Shown piece by piece: positions 1 to 6,445 of a DNA stretch of 6,445 bases (position 1 is its first letter; every line of letters starts with the position of its first letter). The notes below the pieces were generated by a model. The model was not told where the DNA came from, did no database searches, and was given only the letters and a program-made list of their open reading frames with translations. The position numbers were made by a program, and so were the translations under genes. Source of the DNA: Methylotetracoccus sp. (GTDB taxonomy: Bacteria > Pseudomonadota > Gammaproteobacteria > Methylococcales > Methylococcaceae); contig JALORT010000130.1 in assembly GCA_025458755.1 (NCBI GenBank), forward strand, positions 1 through 6,445, given 5' to 3'.

Positions 1-185
1 CCTTAGAAGTCGACACATTCACGCACTGCTGATGCGACCGGAGCGTCCGTCCGTCCGGAACCGACCCTTCGTGGCGCCGAGAAAGTTGGCGTCTACAGTG
101 CATTCGCTGCGGCGGTGCGGCGAATCTATTGCAGGGCGCCGAATTGCTCGACCGCTTGGGTCCTCGGCCGCCATCTGGTCGCGCG
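1..185. other. Non-coding stretch downstream of putA
   Basis: No gene can be supported here. Open frames on both strands are short, have no recognisable product and mostly run into putA on the opposite strand or in another frame. An ATG on the minus strand at 18-16 opens a frame that stays open to the window edge, but only six codons are visible and no ribosome binding site precedes it. A small GTCC triplicate lies near 45-57. The one hairpin-like element (102-125) is listed separately. The putA transcript must end here or beyond, but no clear hairpin plus T-run terminator is visible. Confidence 0.6.
102..125. repeat. Imperfect inverted repeat after putA, possible weak terminator
   Basis: Nine-base arms at 102-110 and 117-125 flank a six-base loop; six outer pairs (ATTCGC/GCGAAT) are perfect and one inner pair is mismatched. 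It lies about 60 bases past the putA stop codon, where a transcript end would be expected. No T-run follows on the minus strand, so it is not a canonical intrinsic terminator. In GC-rich DNA such a repeat can arise by chance. Confidence 0.25.
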
Positions 186-3083
186 TCAATTCGAGACCGG
201 CGGGACGAAGCCGTGCCGCAGCGTGTTTTCGCTGACCACGCGCGTCCATAGGAACTGTTTCAGATAGTCGGGACCACCCGCCTGAACGCCGGTACCGGAC
301 AGTCTCGTCCCCCCGAACGGTTGGACGCCGACCCGAGCGCCGGTGATGCCGCGGTTCAGGTACAAATTGCCGACCCGAAAGCGCTCTCTGGCGAGCGCCA
401 GATGCGTGGGTCGGCGCGAAAACACGCCGCCGGTCAGGGCGTAGTCACTGTCGAGCGCCAAAGTGACGGCCGATGCAAAATCCGGAACATGCAACATCGC
501 GAGTACCGGGCCGAAGATTTCCTCCCGCGCCAGGCGGTGACGGGATTCGATTCCAGTGAAAATGACCGGGGGATGATAGTAGCCCTCATCGGGCACCCGC
601 CCCAGATAGTACAGCCGGCCTTCCCGCCGGCCGATCTCCACATAATCCCTGATTTTCTGCTGCGCGTTCCGGCTTATCAGCGGTCCGAATCGAAAGGCGG
701 GATGCTCCGGCGGCCCGTATGCGTGGCCGTCCAGAGCCGCCGCAAGCCGCTCGGCCACGCGGTCGTGTACCTTGGCCACGGCAATCACCCGCGAAGCGGC
801 CGAACACTTTTGTCCCTGGTAGCCGAACGCCGAAAACAGGATGTGCTGCACCGCATCGTCCAAATCGGCATCGTCATCGACGATGACGGCATTCTTTCCT
901 CCCATTTCACAGACGACCTGTTTGACATGGGTCTGGCCAGCAACCGGTTCGTGCGCGGTGCGCAGAATTTCCAGACCTACCGAGCGCGAGCCGGTGAAGG
1001 CAACCAGATGAACCTTCGGGTGGGCGACCAGGTGACGGCCGAGGGTCTCGCCGTTGCCCGGCAGCAGTTGGCAGACACCCGGCGGGAAGCCGGCCTCGCG
1101 CAGCACGGACTGCAACCGGCAAGCGACTAACACCGCGGGAGAGGCCGGTTTCATCAGCACGACATTGCCGGCCACCAAGGCCGCGGCGGTCATCCCGCTC
1201 AGAATCGCCAGCGGAAAATTCCATGGTGCAATGATCACGGCCACGCCGCGCGGCTCGTAGCACAGATGGTTGGTTTCGCCGGGAAAAGAGACCGTGGGGC
1301 GCCAATCGGCCAGCGCTTCCATCTGCAGAGCGTAGTAACGGAAATAATCCGCCGCTTCGGCGACATCGGCATCCGCTTCACGCCAGTTCTTGCCGACTTC
1401 CAGGACCTCCAGCGCCGCCAGTTCATCGCGCTGCGCTTCGATCAAGGCCGCTGCTTTCCGGCAGAGGGCCACCCGTGCCTCGACCGGGGTCTCCCGCCAC
1501 GACGCAAAAGCCTGCAGCGCGTTGCGAACCGCCTGTTCGCCGTGGCTTGCATCGGCCACAGCAACTTGCCCGAGCAATTCCGAGGGCATGGCCGGGTTCA
1601 CCGAGCCGAGCAAGCCGGAACCCTCCGCCGAAGCGCCCTCGATGGCCAGCGGAACGATCGCGCCCAGCCGTGCCCGAACGGCGTGCAACGCGTGTTGGAA
1701 GGCGTCACGCACCGGCTGCCGGCTGAAATCTCGCAGCGGCAGATTCATGAACGGCGGTTCGGGCGCCGCCTGCGGGATCACGGCGCGGGGAGGGGCCAAC
1801 AGCTGATCCAGGCTGGCGCCCTCGACATAGGTTTGACGCAAGATCGACGTGTCGGCAGTGTTCTCCATCAGCCGCCGGATCAGGTACGCAATGCCTGGAA
1901 TCAGCTCGCCCACCGGCAGGTAAACCCGCAAGTTCAGGCCTTGCCGTACCACGGCGTGGCGCAAAGACTCCGCCATGCCATACAGCATCTGCACTTCCCA
2001 CTGTGCAGGCCGCAGTCCCCGACGCAGCGCGGCGACTCGGGCGTAGGCGAGGCTGCGCAGATTGTGCGTGGCGACGGCGGGTTGCACGCTATCGATGTGG
2101 TCGAACATAAGGTCGGTCAGCCGCTCAAACTGCGCATCGGTCGCCGCCTTGTCCCGGTAGACCGGGACGGGCCAACCGCGCTGTATCGCCAGCGCGACCT
2201 CGGTGTCCCAATACGCCCCTTTGACGAGCCGAACCGCGATGCGCCGCCGGATTTTCCGTGCCCACCCGATCAGTGTCAGGAGGTCTTCCGTGGTGTCCGG
2301 GAGATAGGCCTGCAGGGCGATGCCCGGCAGCCAGTCCGGGTCGGGAAACGCTTCCACCACGGTTTGGAACAGGCGGAGGATCAGTGGCTTGTGTTCATAC
2401 TGCTCCATGTCGATCGTGATGCCGCCGCCCAACGCGCGCACCCGTGCCACGATGGGCCCGATACGGTCGATGACGCGGCGCCGGGCCGCATCTTCGGCCA
2501 AGGCGTCGAAATCCGCCGTCAACGCCGACAGTTTGATCGAAACATGGACGGCGGGCTGACCCCGCAGCCGGGTTCCGGCATCGGCCAAGGCGTTCAGCAC
2601 GGCAAGGTAACGCGCGGCGTACACATCCGCCTCGGCTTCGCTCAGGACCGCCTCTCCGACCGCATCGACGGTCACTGCCGCGGGAATACGTGCAAGCTGG
2701 CGGAGTGCCCGGGCCAGCCCTGGGCCGGATTCTTCGGCGACGAAGCGGCGTGCCAGCCACTCTACACCGCGGCGCACGGCGGGGGCCGAGACCGTTTTGC
2801 CGCCGAGGCGGAGCAGGAGCCCCCAAGCGCCGCCCAAGCGTCGGGCGTCTGGTCCAAGGTAATCGTGAAAATGCCCGGCGATGCTCGCCGGTTCATCCAG
2901 CGTCGGCAGCACATCGACCATCTGGAACAGCGCCGTCCGCAGCGAATCGTCGATGATGGCCTTCCTGAGCAGCCGTCCGTGAAATGTGCGCGGATCAAAC
3001 AGCGAAGGCGGCGCCTTGCCCGCATCGCGCAGCAAGTGTTCCGCGGCCTGGCGCAGTGACTCGGAAACAGCGTCATCACTCAT
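186..3083 (-). CDS. putA: Bifunctional proline dehydrogenase / L-glutamate gamma-semialdehyde dehydrogenase, short PutA
   Basis: PutA oxidises L-proline to pyrroline-5-carboxylate with FAD, passing electrons to membrane ubiquinone. It then oxidises glutamate semialdehyde to glutamate with NAD+, channelling the intermediate between the two sites. The 965-residue protein begins with an alpha-helical arm (about 1-140). The FAD-barrel proline dehydrogenase follows (about 150-425), with RLVKGAYWD at 285-293, VATHN at 337-341, WEVQMLYGM at 362-370, and the proline-binding double arginine R403-R404 in YLIRRLMEN. The aldehyde dehydrogenase domain (about 480-945) shows APWNF at 619-623, FTGS at 696-699, the general-base glutamate E726 in CEMGGKN and the catalytic cysteine C760 in GQKC. 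The chain ends soon after this domain, so it lacks both the N-terminal ribbon-helix-helix DNA-binding domain of E. coli PutA and the extra C-terminal domain of long forms. It should therefore not repress its own gene. The ATG start is the first in frame; its ribosome binding site is weak. No frameshift is seen. Confidence 0.96.
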   Translation of the reverse strand: MSDDAVSESLRQAAEHLLRDAGKAPPSLFDPRTFHGRLLRKAIIDDSLRTALFQMVDVLPTLDEPASIAGHFHDYLGPDARRLGGAWGLLLRLGGKTVSAPAVRRGVEWLARRFVAEESGPGLARALRQLARIPAAVTVDAVGEAVLSEAEADVYAARYLAVLNALADAGTRLRGQPAVHVSIKLSALTADFDALAEDAARRRVIDRIGPIVARVRALGGGITIDMEQYEHKPLILRLFQTVVEAFPDPDWLPGIALQAYLPDTTEDLLTLIGWARKIRRRIAVRLVKGAYWDTEVALAIQRGWPVPVYRDKAATDAQFERLTDLMFDHIDSVQPAVATHNLRSLAYARVAALRRGLRPAQWEVQMLYGMAESLRHAVVRQGLNLRVYLPVGELIPGIAYLIRRLMENTADTSILRQTYVEGASLDQLLAPPRAVIPQAAPEPPFMNLPLRDFSRQPVRDAFQHALHAVRARLGAIVPLAIEGASAEGSGLLGSVNPAMPSELLGQVAVADASHGEQAVRNALQAFASWRETPVEARVALCRKAAALIEAQRDELAALEVLEVGKNWREADADVAEAADYFRYYALQMEALADWRPTVSFPGETNHLCYEPRGVAVIIAPWNFPLAILSGMTAAALVAGNVVLMKPASPAVLVACRLQSVLREAGFPPGVCQLLPGNGETLGRHLVAHPKVHLVAFTGSRSVGLEILRTAHEPVAGQTHVKQVVCEMGGKNAVIVDDDADLDDAVQHILFSAFGYQGQKCSAASRVIAVAKVHDRVAERLAAALDGHAYGPPEHPAFRFGPLISRNAQQKIRDYVEIGRREGRLYYLGRVPDEGYYHPPVIFTGIESRHRLAREEIFGPVLAMLHVPDFASAVTLALDSDYALTGGVFSRRPTHLALARERFRVGNLYLNRGITGARVGVQPFGGTRLSGTGVQAGGPDYLKQFLWTRVVSENTLRHGFVPPVSN

Positions 3084-3132
3084 GGATCAGGTGCCCCAAA
3101 GGTCCGCCGCAGCGCTCTTGTCTTCCACAGAC

Positions 3133-3143
3133 CTTCGACGAAG
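3133..3143. repeat. 11-base palindrome upstream of putA, possible operator
   Basis: CTTCG and CGAAG arms flank a single central A, about 50 bases before the putA start codon. The symmetry and position suit an operator for a separate regulator, which a PutA without its own DNA-binding domain would need. The arms are only five bases and no promoter is placed nearby, so chance is a real alternative. Confidence 0.2.
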
Positions 3144-3235
3144 CTCCCGGTTCAGGAGGTTTCGGTACATCGCGGTGGACGATCGCGCGGTCCGTGGCGC
3201 TGGCCGGGCCTTCATGGAGCCCCCGCCGTTCCTCC

Positions 3236-3250
3236 GTCCCCCCAGGGGAC
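3236..3250. repeat. Inverted repeat GTCCCC-CCA-GGGGAC between ubiA and putA
   Basis: Six-base perfect arms (3236-3241 and 3245-3250) surround a three-base loop, about 110 bases past the ubiA stop on the minus strand. It could form a compact hairpin in the ubiA transcript, but no T-run follows, so intrinsic termination is doubtful. Confidence 0.25.
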
Positions 3251-3284
3251 TCTCATGCGATGCGATGTGCCGAATGAATCCCGC

Positions 3285-3294
3285 CGGAGCTCCG
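3285..3294. repeat. 10-base palindrome downstream of ubiA
   Basis: CGGAGCTCCG is a perfect palindrome about 65 bases past the ubiA stop codon. It has no loop and no T-run. A role as a protein-binding site is possible but nothing else supports one. Confidence 0.15.
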
Positions 3295-3357
3295 CTCACC
3301 ACCGCCGCAGTGCTTCTGCGCATCGGCCGGACGGAAGTATAGGACCCGCGGCGCGGC

Positions 3358-4251
3358 TCAACGCCACGCGTGGTCCAGCGCCAGGCCGGCGAAAATGGCT
3401 GCGCCGACCCATTGGTTATTCAGAAAAGCGCGCAGGCAGTCGGCTTTGCTTCGCCGCCGGATCAGGACTTGCTGGAAAATCGCGAGCGCGGCGGCGGATG
3501 ACAAACCGATCCAATAAGCCGGCCCCAGCCCGATTTGCCGGCCGATCCCGAACAGGATCAGCAGCATGAAGACCTGCAGCATGGCGATCAGGATACGGTC
3601 CAGGTCCCCGAACAGAATGGCCGTCGACTTGACGCCGATTTTCCAGTCGTCGTCGCGGTCGACCATCGCGTACATGGTGTCGTAGATCAGCGCCCACAGG
3701 ATGGTCGCCAGATACAGCTCCCAGGCGATCCACGGCATGGTGTTGATCTGGGCGGCGAAGCTCATCGGCACCGCCCAGCCGAACGCGAGGCCCAGATAAG
3801 CCTGCGGCAGATAGGTATAGCGCTTCATGAACGGGTAACTGGCGGCGAGCAAAGCCCCGGGAATCGCTAACGCGATGGTCAGCGGGTTCAGCAGCAACAC
3901 CGCGCGGAACGCCAACAGACACAGCAATACGAACAGTAGCAGGGCTTCGTGCGGGGACACCAGACCCGCGGCCAGTGGCCGCGTTTTGGTGCGCTCGACG
4001 TGCGGATCGAACTCGCGGTCAGCATAGTCGTTGATCACGCAACCGGCCGCGCGCATCAGCACCACACCGAGCACGATCACGCCGAGCACCAGCGGGTCCG
4101 GCTTGCCTTCCCCGGCGATCCACAACGCCCACAGTGCCGGCCACAGCAGCAGCAGGGTGCCGATCGGCCGGTCGAAGCGCATCAGCCGCCAGTAGGTGCG
4201 GCATCGTTCCCATGGCTTGGCGGGTTCAGACCGGGGGGCGGCTGAGGACAT
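3358..4251 (-). CDS. ubiA: 4-hydroxybenzoate polyprenyltransferase
   Basis: UbiA is an integral inner-membrane enzyme that attaches the polyprenyl (usually octaprenyl) tail to position 3 of 4-hydroxybenzoate, the first membrane step of ubiquinone synthesis. The 297-residue length is typical. Both Mg2+-diphosphate motifs are intact: NDxxDxxxD with N74, D75, D78 and D82, and the second motif [13 protein letters not shown] at 190-202, followed by IGVKSTA. About nine hydrophobic helices can be drawn: roughly 30-47, 53-73, 102-121, 123-140, 150-169, 178-196, 219-237, 244-264 and 281-295. The ATG lies inside the end of ubiC (26-base overlap, different frame), which implies co-transcription and probably coupled translation; a weak GGA stands six bases before the start. 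Its substrate comes directly from the UbiC reaction. Related MenA or heme O synthases are less likely, given the ubiC partner and the motif context. Confidence 0.96.
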   Translation of the reverse strand: MSSAAPRSEPAKPWERCRTYWRLMRFDRPIGTLLLLWPALWALWIAGEGKPDPLVLGVIVLGVVLMRAAGCVINDYADREFDPHVERTKTRPLAAGLVSPHEALLLFVLLCLLAFRAVLLLNPLTIALAIPGALLAASYPFMKRYTYLPQAYLGLAFGWAVPMSFAAQINTMPWIAWELYLATILWALIYDTMYAMVDRDDDWKIGVKSTAILFGDLDRILIAMLQVFMLLILFGIGRQIGLGPAYWIGLSSAAALAIFQQVLIRRRSKADCLRAFLNNQWVGAAIFAGLALDHAWR

Positions 4252-4816
4252 CGCGTTCCAGACTCAACAGTGCGGGCAGAAAAAATTCGCAGACCAGCAG
4301 CGGGTGGCGCGCGACTCGGTAATGGGACCGCCGACCCCAGACCGGTACGGCGATGCCGCGCGTGGCCCCGAGATCGGCGGACCAGGATTCCGGCTGGACC
4401 CGGGCGAATTCCAACGACAGCCGCCGCAGGGCCGGATGCGCGAACAGCCATTCGCCCAAGGGGCGCGTGCCGAGGCGTGCCAGCGGGGAATGACGGCCGC
4501 ACAGCGTGCGCTGCGGGATGATGCTGCGCGCCAGCACCAGCGGGCGGTCGCCGGCCATCAGCATGACCTCCCGCACGCGTGCGCTGCGTGCGGTGCGAAG
4601 ATCCAGCAGCCGCGCTTCGCCCGGAAACGGCTTGGCCCAGTCCTCGCGCAGCACGGCGACGCGAAACTCGGGGCCGGTCAGCGTGCGCAGCCGGCGGGTC
4701 AACGACCCCTTCTCGCTCAGCCAGGACAACAGTCGCGACCCCGCCAGCGTTTCAAGCTTCGCCGCCGGAGCGTGAAACGACGGTTCGGTCTTCAGCAGGC
4801 GGCTTTGGCGGGTCAA
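4226..4816 (-). CDS. ubiC: Chorismate--pyruvate lyase
   Basis: UbiC is a small soluble enzyme that removes pyruvate from chorismate to give 4-hydroxybenzoate, the ubiquinone ring precursor. The residues expected from the E. coli enzyme are present: R82 in VREVML (matching E. coli R77 with Met counted), L120 in the LGxxPLGxxLF segment (116-125), WGRR at 160-163, and the catalytic glutamate E177 in [10 protein letters not shown] leucine (L39, GSLT) occupies the place of E. coli M35. The 196 residues exceed the E. coli length of about 165 because of N- and C-terminal extensions and an insertion of roughly a dozen residues near 142-158. The start is a TTG: an in-frame TGA lies only 15 bases upstream and no ATG or GTG occurs early in the frame. 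A CTG at codon 7 or 8 is the only nearby alternative. No clear ribosome binding site is seen. The 3' end overlaps ubiA. Confidence 0.92.
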   Translation of the reverse strand: MTRQSRLLKTEPSFHAPAAKLETLAGSRLLSWLSEKGSLTRRLRTLTGPEFRVAVLREDWAKPFPGEARLLDLRTARSARVREVMLMAGDRPLVLARSIIPQRTLCGRHSPLARLGTRPLGEWLFAHPALRRLSLEFARVQPESWSADLGATRGIAVPVWGRRSHYRVARHPLLVCEFFLPALLSLERDVLSRPPV

Positions 4817-4845
4817 GTGGCGGCGGTTTCAGAGGAATGCCGCAC

Positions 4846-4854
4846 AGTATATCA
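4846..4854 (-). promoter_or_regulatory. Extended -10 promoter for ubiC-ubiA
   Basis: Read on the minus strand, the sequence TGATATACT contains a TATACT -10 box (4851-4846) preceded by TG and one spacer base, the sigma-70 extended -10 arrangement. It is an A/T-rich island in GC-rich surroundings. No good -35 hexamer is found 16 to 18 bases upstream, which extended -10 promoters tolerate. Transcription would start near 4838-4840, leaving a leader of about 22 to 25 bases before the TTG start of ubiC. Confidence 0.55.
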
Positions 4855-4874
4855 AACGCGCTTTCCGGCCTGAT

Positions 4875-4886
4875 CGCCGGCCGGCG
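4875..4886. repeat. 12-base palindrome between the divergent operons
   Basis: CGCCGGCCGGCG is a perfect palindrome about 20 bases upstream of the ubiC extended -10 box. A second pairing, CCGGCC at 4865-4870 with GGCCGG at 4879-4884, overlaps it. The position would suit a regulator of ubiCA or of both divergent units, but pure G/C palindromes are common by chance in such DNA. Confidence 0.25.
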
Positions 4887-4915
4887 GCACGCGGTTGCGG
4901 TGGCTTGTTTCGCGC

Positions 4916-4927
4916 TTTGCCGGCAAA
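4916..4927. repeat. 12-base palindrome upstream of the membrane protein-channel operon
   Basis: TTTGCCGGCAAA is a perfect palindrome with A/T ends, 66 bases before the GTG start of the DUF6394-like gene. Its form is typical of a dimeric repressor or activator site and is less readily explained by base composition than the neighbouring G/C palindrome. No -35/-10 pair for the plus-strand operon could be placed with confidence near it. Confidence 0.35.
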
Positions 4928-4982
4928 ATGGCGCGGCCGGCCCGATCCTGGCCCGCGGACCGGCTCACACCCCTGCATTTTC

Positions 4983-4986
4983 GAGG
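4983..4986 (+). promoter_or_regulatory. Ribosome binding site that fixes the DUF6394-like start
   Basis: GAGG stands seven bases before the GTG at 4994. This favours the GTG over the upstream in-frame ATG at 4895, whose added 33 residues are arginine-rich and unlike the hydrophobic membrane protein that follows. Confidence 0.6.
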
Positions 4987-4993
4987 TGTACGC

Positions 4994-5377
4994 GTGAATC
5001 TCGAGAAAGTCATCTTCGGTTTTTTCATCGTGTTGGCGGCGACGCTGAATTTCGGGTTCTTCATCGGCGACATCGATGAGCCCCGGCATCATGACGTCTA
5101 CATGCTATTCGCGACCATCGTCGTCAACCTGGTCGCGACGATTCTGAAACTCGGCGACCGGACCCAGATCGGCGCGATCCATCTGTCGACCAGCCTGGTG
5201 GCGGATTTGCAGCTAGGCGCGGCAGCGCTGATCTGGGCCATCGCGGTGCATGTGGAGCAGGTCGGATTCAGCCCGCGGGTGGCGATTTCCGTCGTTTCTC
5301 TCTCGGGTGGGGCACTGGTGGCGAACATTGTCTCGGTCATCCTGCTGATTTCCGAGACGGTGATCCTGCGACGCTGA
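4994..5377 (+). CDS. DUF6394-like four-helix membrane protein
   Basis: This is a small inner-membrane protein of unknown function. I recognise it from memory as resembling the DUF6394 family; that assignment needs a profile search. From the GTG start it has 127 residues. Four hydrophobic segments are visible, at about 5-25, 35-53, 68-87 and 96-125. The loop between the first two is acidic (GDID, 25-28) followed by two histidines (H32, H33). A conspicuous polar block, LKLGDRTQIG (51-60), follows helix 2, and an aspartate (D71) lies within helix 3. There is no signal peptide or known enzymatic motif. The last helix lacks the regular arginines of a voltage sensor. The gene ends ten bases before the GTG of the channel gene, in the same frame, so the two are almost surely co-transcribed. 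It may be an accessory subunit of that channel, which is inference from position. The protein ends with two arginines just after the last helix. Confidence 0.8.
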   Translation: MNLEKVIFGFFIVLAATLNFGFFIGDIDEPRHHDVYMLFATIVVNLVATILKLGDRTQIGAIHLSTSLVADLQLGAAALIWAIAVHVEQVGFSPRVAISVVSLSGGALVANIVSVILLISETVILRR

Positions 5378-5386
5378 GCTCTGCGC

Positions 5387-6445
5387 GTGCAGTCGTCACT
5401 ATTCCTCGTTTTGCGGCGCATGCGGGCGCCGCTCCTTGCGGTGACCGTGGTCTGGACCGTTTCCATCACCGGGCTGGTGGTCATTCCCGGCGAGGATGCG
5501 GCGGGGCACCCGGTTAGGATGGATTTCCTCCATGCGTTGTATTTCATCAGCTACACCGCCACCACGATCGGTTTCGGCGAGATCCCGTACTCGTTTACGC
5601 CGGCGCAGCGCCTGTGGGTGACGTTCTGCATTTATCTGACGGTCGTTGCCTGGAGCTATGCCTTCGTCAAGCTGCTGGCATTGTTCCAGGATCGGTGGTT
5701 CCTGCAGGCGATTGCGGAACAGCGGTTCAAACATCAGGTGCGCCGCCTGTCGGAGCCCTTCTATCTGGTCTGCGGTTACGGCGAGAGCGGCAGGCTGCTC
5801 TGCCGTGCCTTCGACGGGATGGGTAGGCGTTTCGTGGTCCTCGATGCCGATGAGCAGCGTTTGGCCGAGCTGGAAGCGGCGGACTATCGGTCGGACACGC
5901 CGGCGCTTGCGGCGGATGCGAGAGATCCCGAAACCCTGATGCTCGCCGGAGTCAAGCATCGACAGTGCGCCGCGGTGTTGGCGTTGACCGGGGAGGAGCG
6001 GGCAAACGTGGCGGTGGCGGCAGCCGTGCGGCTGCTGCGCCCGGATCTGACGCTGATCTGCCGTGCCGAGAGTCCCGCCCCGGCGTCGGAAATGCGCTTG
6101 TTCGGCGTGGATAGGATCATCAATCCGCATCAACAATTCGCCGACTATCTGTCCGTGGCAATCCAATCGCCCGGATCGTATCAGTTGATGGCGTGGCTCA
6201 CCGGGTTACCGGGCACGACGCTGGAACCGGAAACCGAGCCGCCCGGAGGGCCCTGGCTGATTTACGGCGACGGGTACTTCGCCGACCAGGTCGCCGCCAA
6301 GCTTTATCGGCAGGGTGCGGAGGTATGGACCCTCGGGGTGTCGCCCGGCAGCGGGCCGCCGCTCGCGGTATCCGCCGAACGGTGGCAAGCCGCCGATGCG
6401 GCCGGCGATATCGGCGAAGCGCTGCGAAACGCGGGGGTGGAGCGT
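5387..6445 (+). CDS. Two-helix potassium channel with RCK/TrkA-N domains, C-terminus beyond window
   Basis: This is a ligand-gated potassium channel subunit of the inner membrane; 353 codons are visible with no stop before the window edge. The first helix spans about 14-33. The pore helix and filter follow at 47-67, with filter TTIGFGE at 59-65 in place of the usual TVGYGD. The second helix spans 75-100. A cytosolic NAD-binding RCK domain starts near 124, with the glycine motif GYGESG (130-135), the acidic end of strand 2 at D153 and the conserved VDRIINP segment at 241-247. A second Rossmann-like domain begins near 289 with GDGYFA (294-299), a degenerate motif, and is cut off. The GTG start at 5387 is chosen because LFLVLRRMRAPL leads into helix 1; ATG at codon 12 (5420) is the alternative. 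No good ribosome binding site precedes it, so translation may depend on the upstream gene. Whether potassium or another ion passes is inferred from the filter. Confidence 0.9.
   Translation, partial: MQSSLFLVLRRMRAPLLAVTVVWTVSITGLVVIPGEDAAGHPVRMDFLHALYFISYTATTIGFGEIPYSFTPAQRLWVTFCIYLTVVAWSYAFVKLLALFQDRWFLQAIAEQRFKHQVRRLSEPFYLVCGYGESGRLLCRAFDGMGRRFVVLDADEQRLAELEAADYRSDTPALAADARDPETLMLAGVKHRQCAAVLALTGEERANVAVAAAVRLLRPDLTLICRAESPAPASEMRLFGVDRIINPHQQFADYLSVAIQSPGSYQLMAWLTGLPGTTLEPETEPPGGPWLIYGDGYFADQVAAKLYRQGAEVWTLGVSPGSGPPLAVSAERWQAADAAGDIGEALRNAGVER

Larger units (their letters stand above)
3084..3357. other. putA upstream region and ubiA downstream region, non-coding
   Basis: This 274-base gap follows the ubiA stop and precedes the putA start on the minus strand. 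It should hold either a ubiA terminator and putA promoter, or the linker of one long transcript. No hairpin followed by T residues is visible. A TATACT hexamer on the minus strand (3341-3336) resembles a -10 box but has no convincing -35 partner and would give putA a leader of about 245 bases. Three short inverted repeats lie at 3133-3143, 3236-3250 and 3285-3294. Short open frames spanning the gap have arginine- and serine-rich low-complexity products and are not convincing genes. Confidence 0.6.

Noticed and set aside
321..1130. 269-codon open frame on the plus strand opposite putA
   Set aside because: Same reasoning: it mirrors the conserved aldehyde dehydrogenase domain and has no recognisable motif or ribosome binding site.
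1266..3059. 597-codon open frame on the plus strand opposite putA
   Set aside because: It is antisense to an unmistakable PutA, its product is rich in Arg, Gln and His with no recognisable domain, and long antisense frames are common opposite GC-rich genes.
3087..3323. 78-codon minus-strand frame between ubiA and putA
   Set aside because: The product is Arg/Ser-rich without hydrophobic or domain features and there is no convincing ribosome binding site.
3336..3341. TATACT on the minus strand as the putA promoter
   Set aside because: There is no extended -10 TG and no -35 hexamer at proper spacing, and it would need a leader of about 245 bases, so it is kept only as a remark in the intergenic entry.
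4196..4873. 225-codon open frame on the plus strand opposite ubiC and the ubiA start
   Set aside because: It is antisense to ubiC with its intact active-site residues, has an Ala/Arg/Gln-rich product, and runs through the ubiCA promoter.
4895..4993. Longer N-terminus for the DUF6394-like protein from ATG 4895
   Set aside because: The added 33 residues are arginine-rich and unlike the membrane protein, while GAGG seven bases before GTG 4994 marks the better start.
5399..6166. 255-codon open frame on the minus strand opposite the channel gene
   Set aside because: The plus strand encodes a clear pore and RCK domain here, while the antisense product is low-complexity and rich in Arg, Gln and His.

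Overview
The window looks like ordinary chromosomal DNA from a GC-rich gammaproteobacterium, judged from base composition by eye and from the UbiC/UbiA ubiquinone genes. A methanotroph-like lineage such as Methylococcales is possible, but I cannot test this without a database search. I see no tRNA, rRNA, transposase, CRISPR array or phage gene.

Layout: three genes lie on the minus strand. In transcription order they are ubiC (4816 to 4226), ubiA (4251 to 3358, overlapping ubiC by 26 bases) and, after a 274-base gap, a short-form putA (3083 to 186). Two genes lie on the plus strand, divergent from ubiC: a small four-helix membrane protein that I recognise as DUF6394-like (4994 to 5377), and a two-helix potassium channel with cytosolic RCK/TrkA-N domains (5387 to the window edge, incomplete at its C-terminus). 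The stretch 4817-4993 between the two groups holds a good extended -10 promoter for ubiCA and two perfect 12-base palindromes. Bases 1-185 lie beyond putA and hold no gene I can support.

How the genes work together: UbiC makes 4-hydroxybenzoate from chorismate and UbiA prenylates it, the first committed steps to ubiquinone. PutA oxidises proline to glutamate and passes the electrons of its first step to the quinone pool, so the minus-strand genes share a ubiquinone theme. Whether putA is co-transcribed with ubiCA is unclear. The plus-strand pair forms an apparent two-gene operon. Both genes are in the same reading frame, separated by one TGA and three more codons, so the small membrane protein is a candidate partner of the channel. 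This pair is the least understood part of the window and the best target for follow-up.
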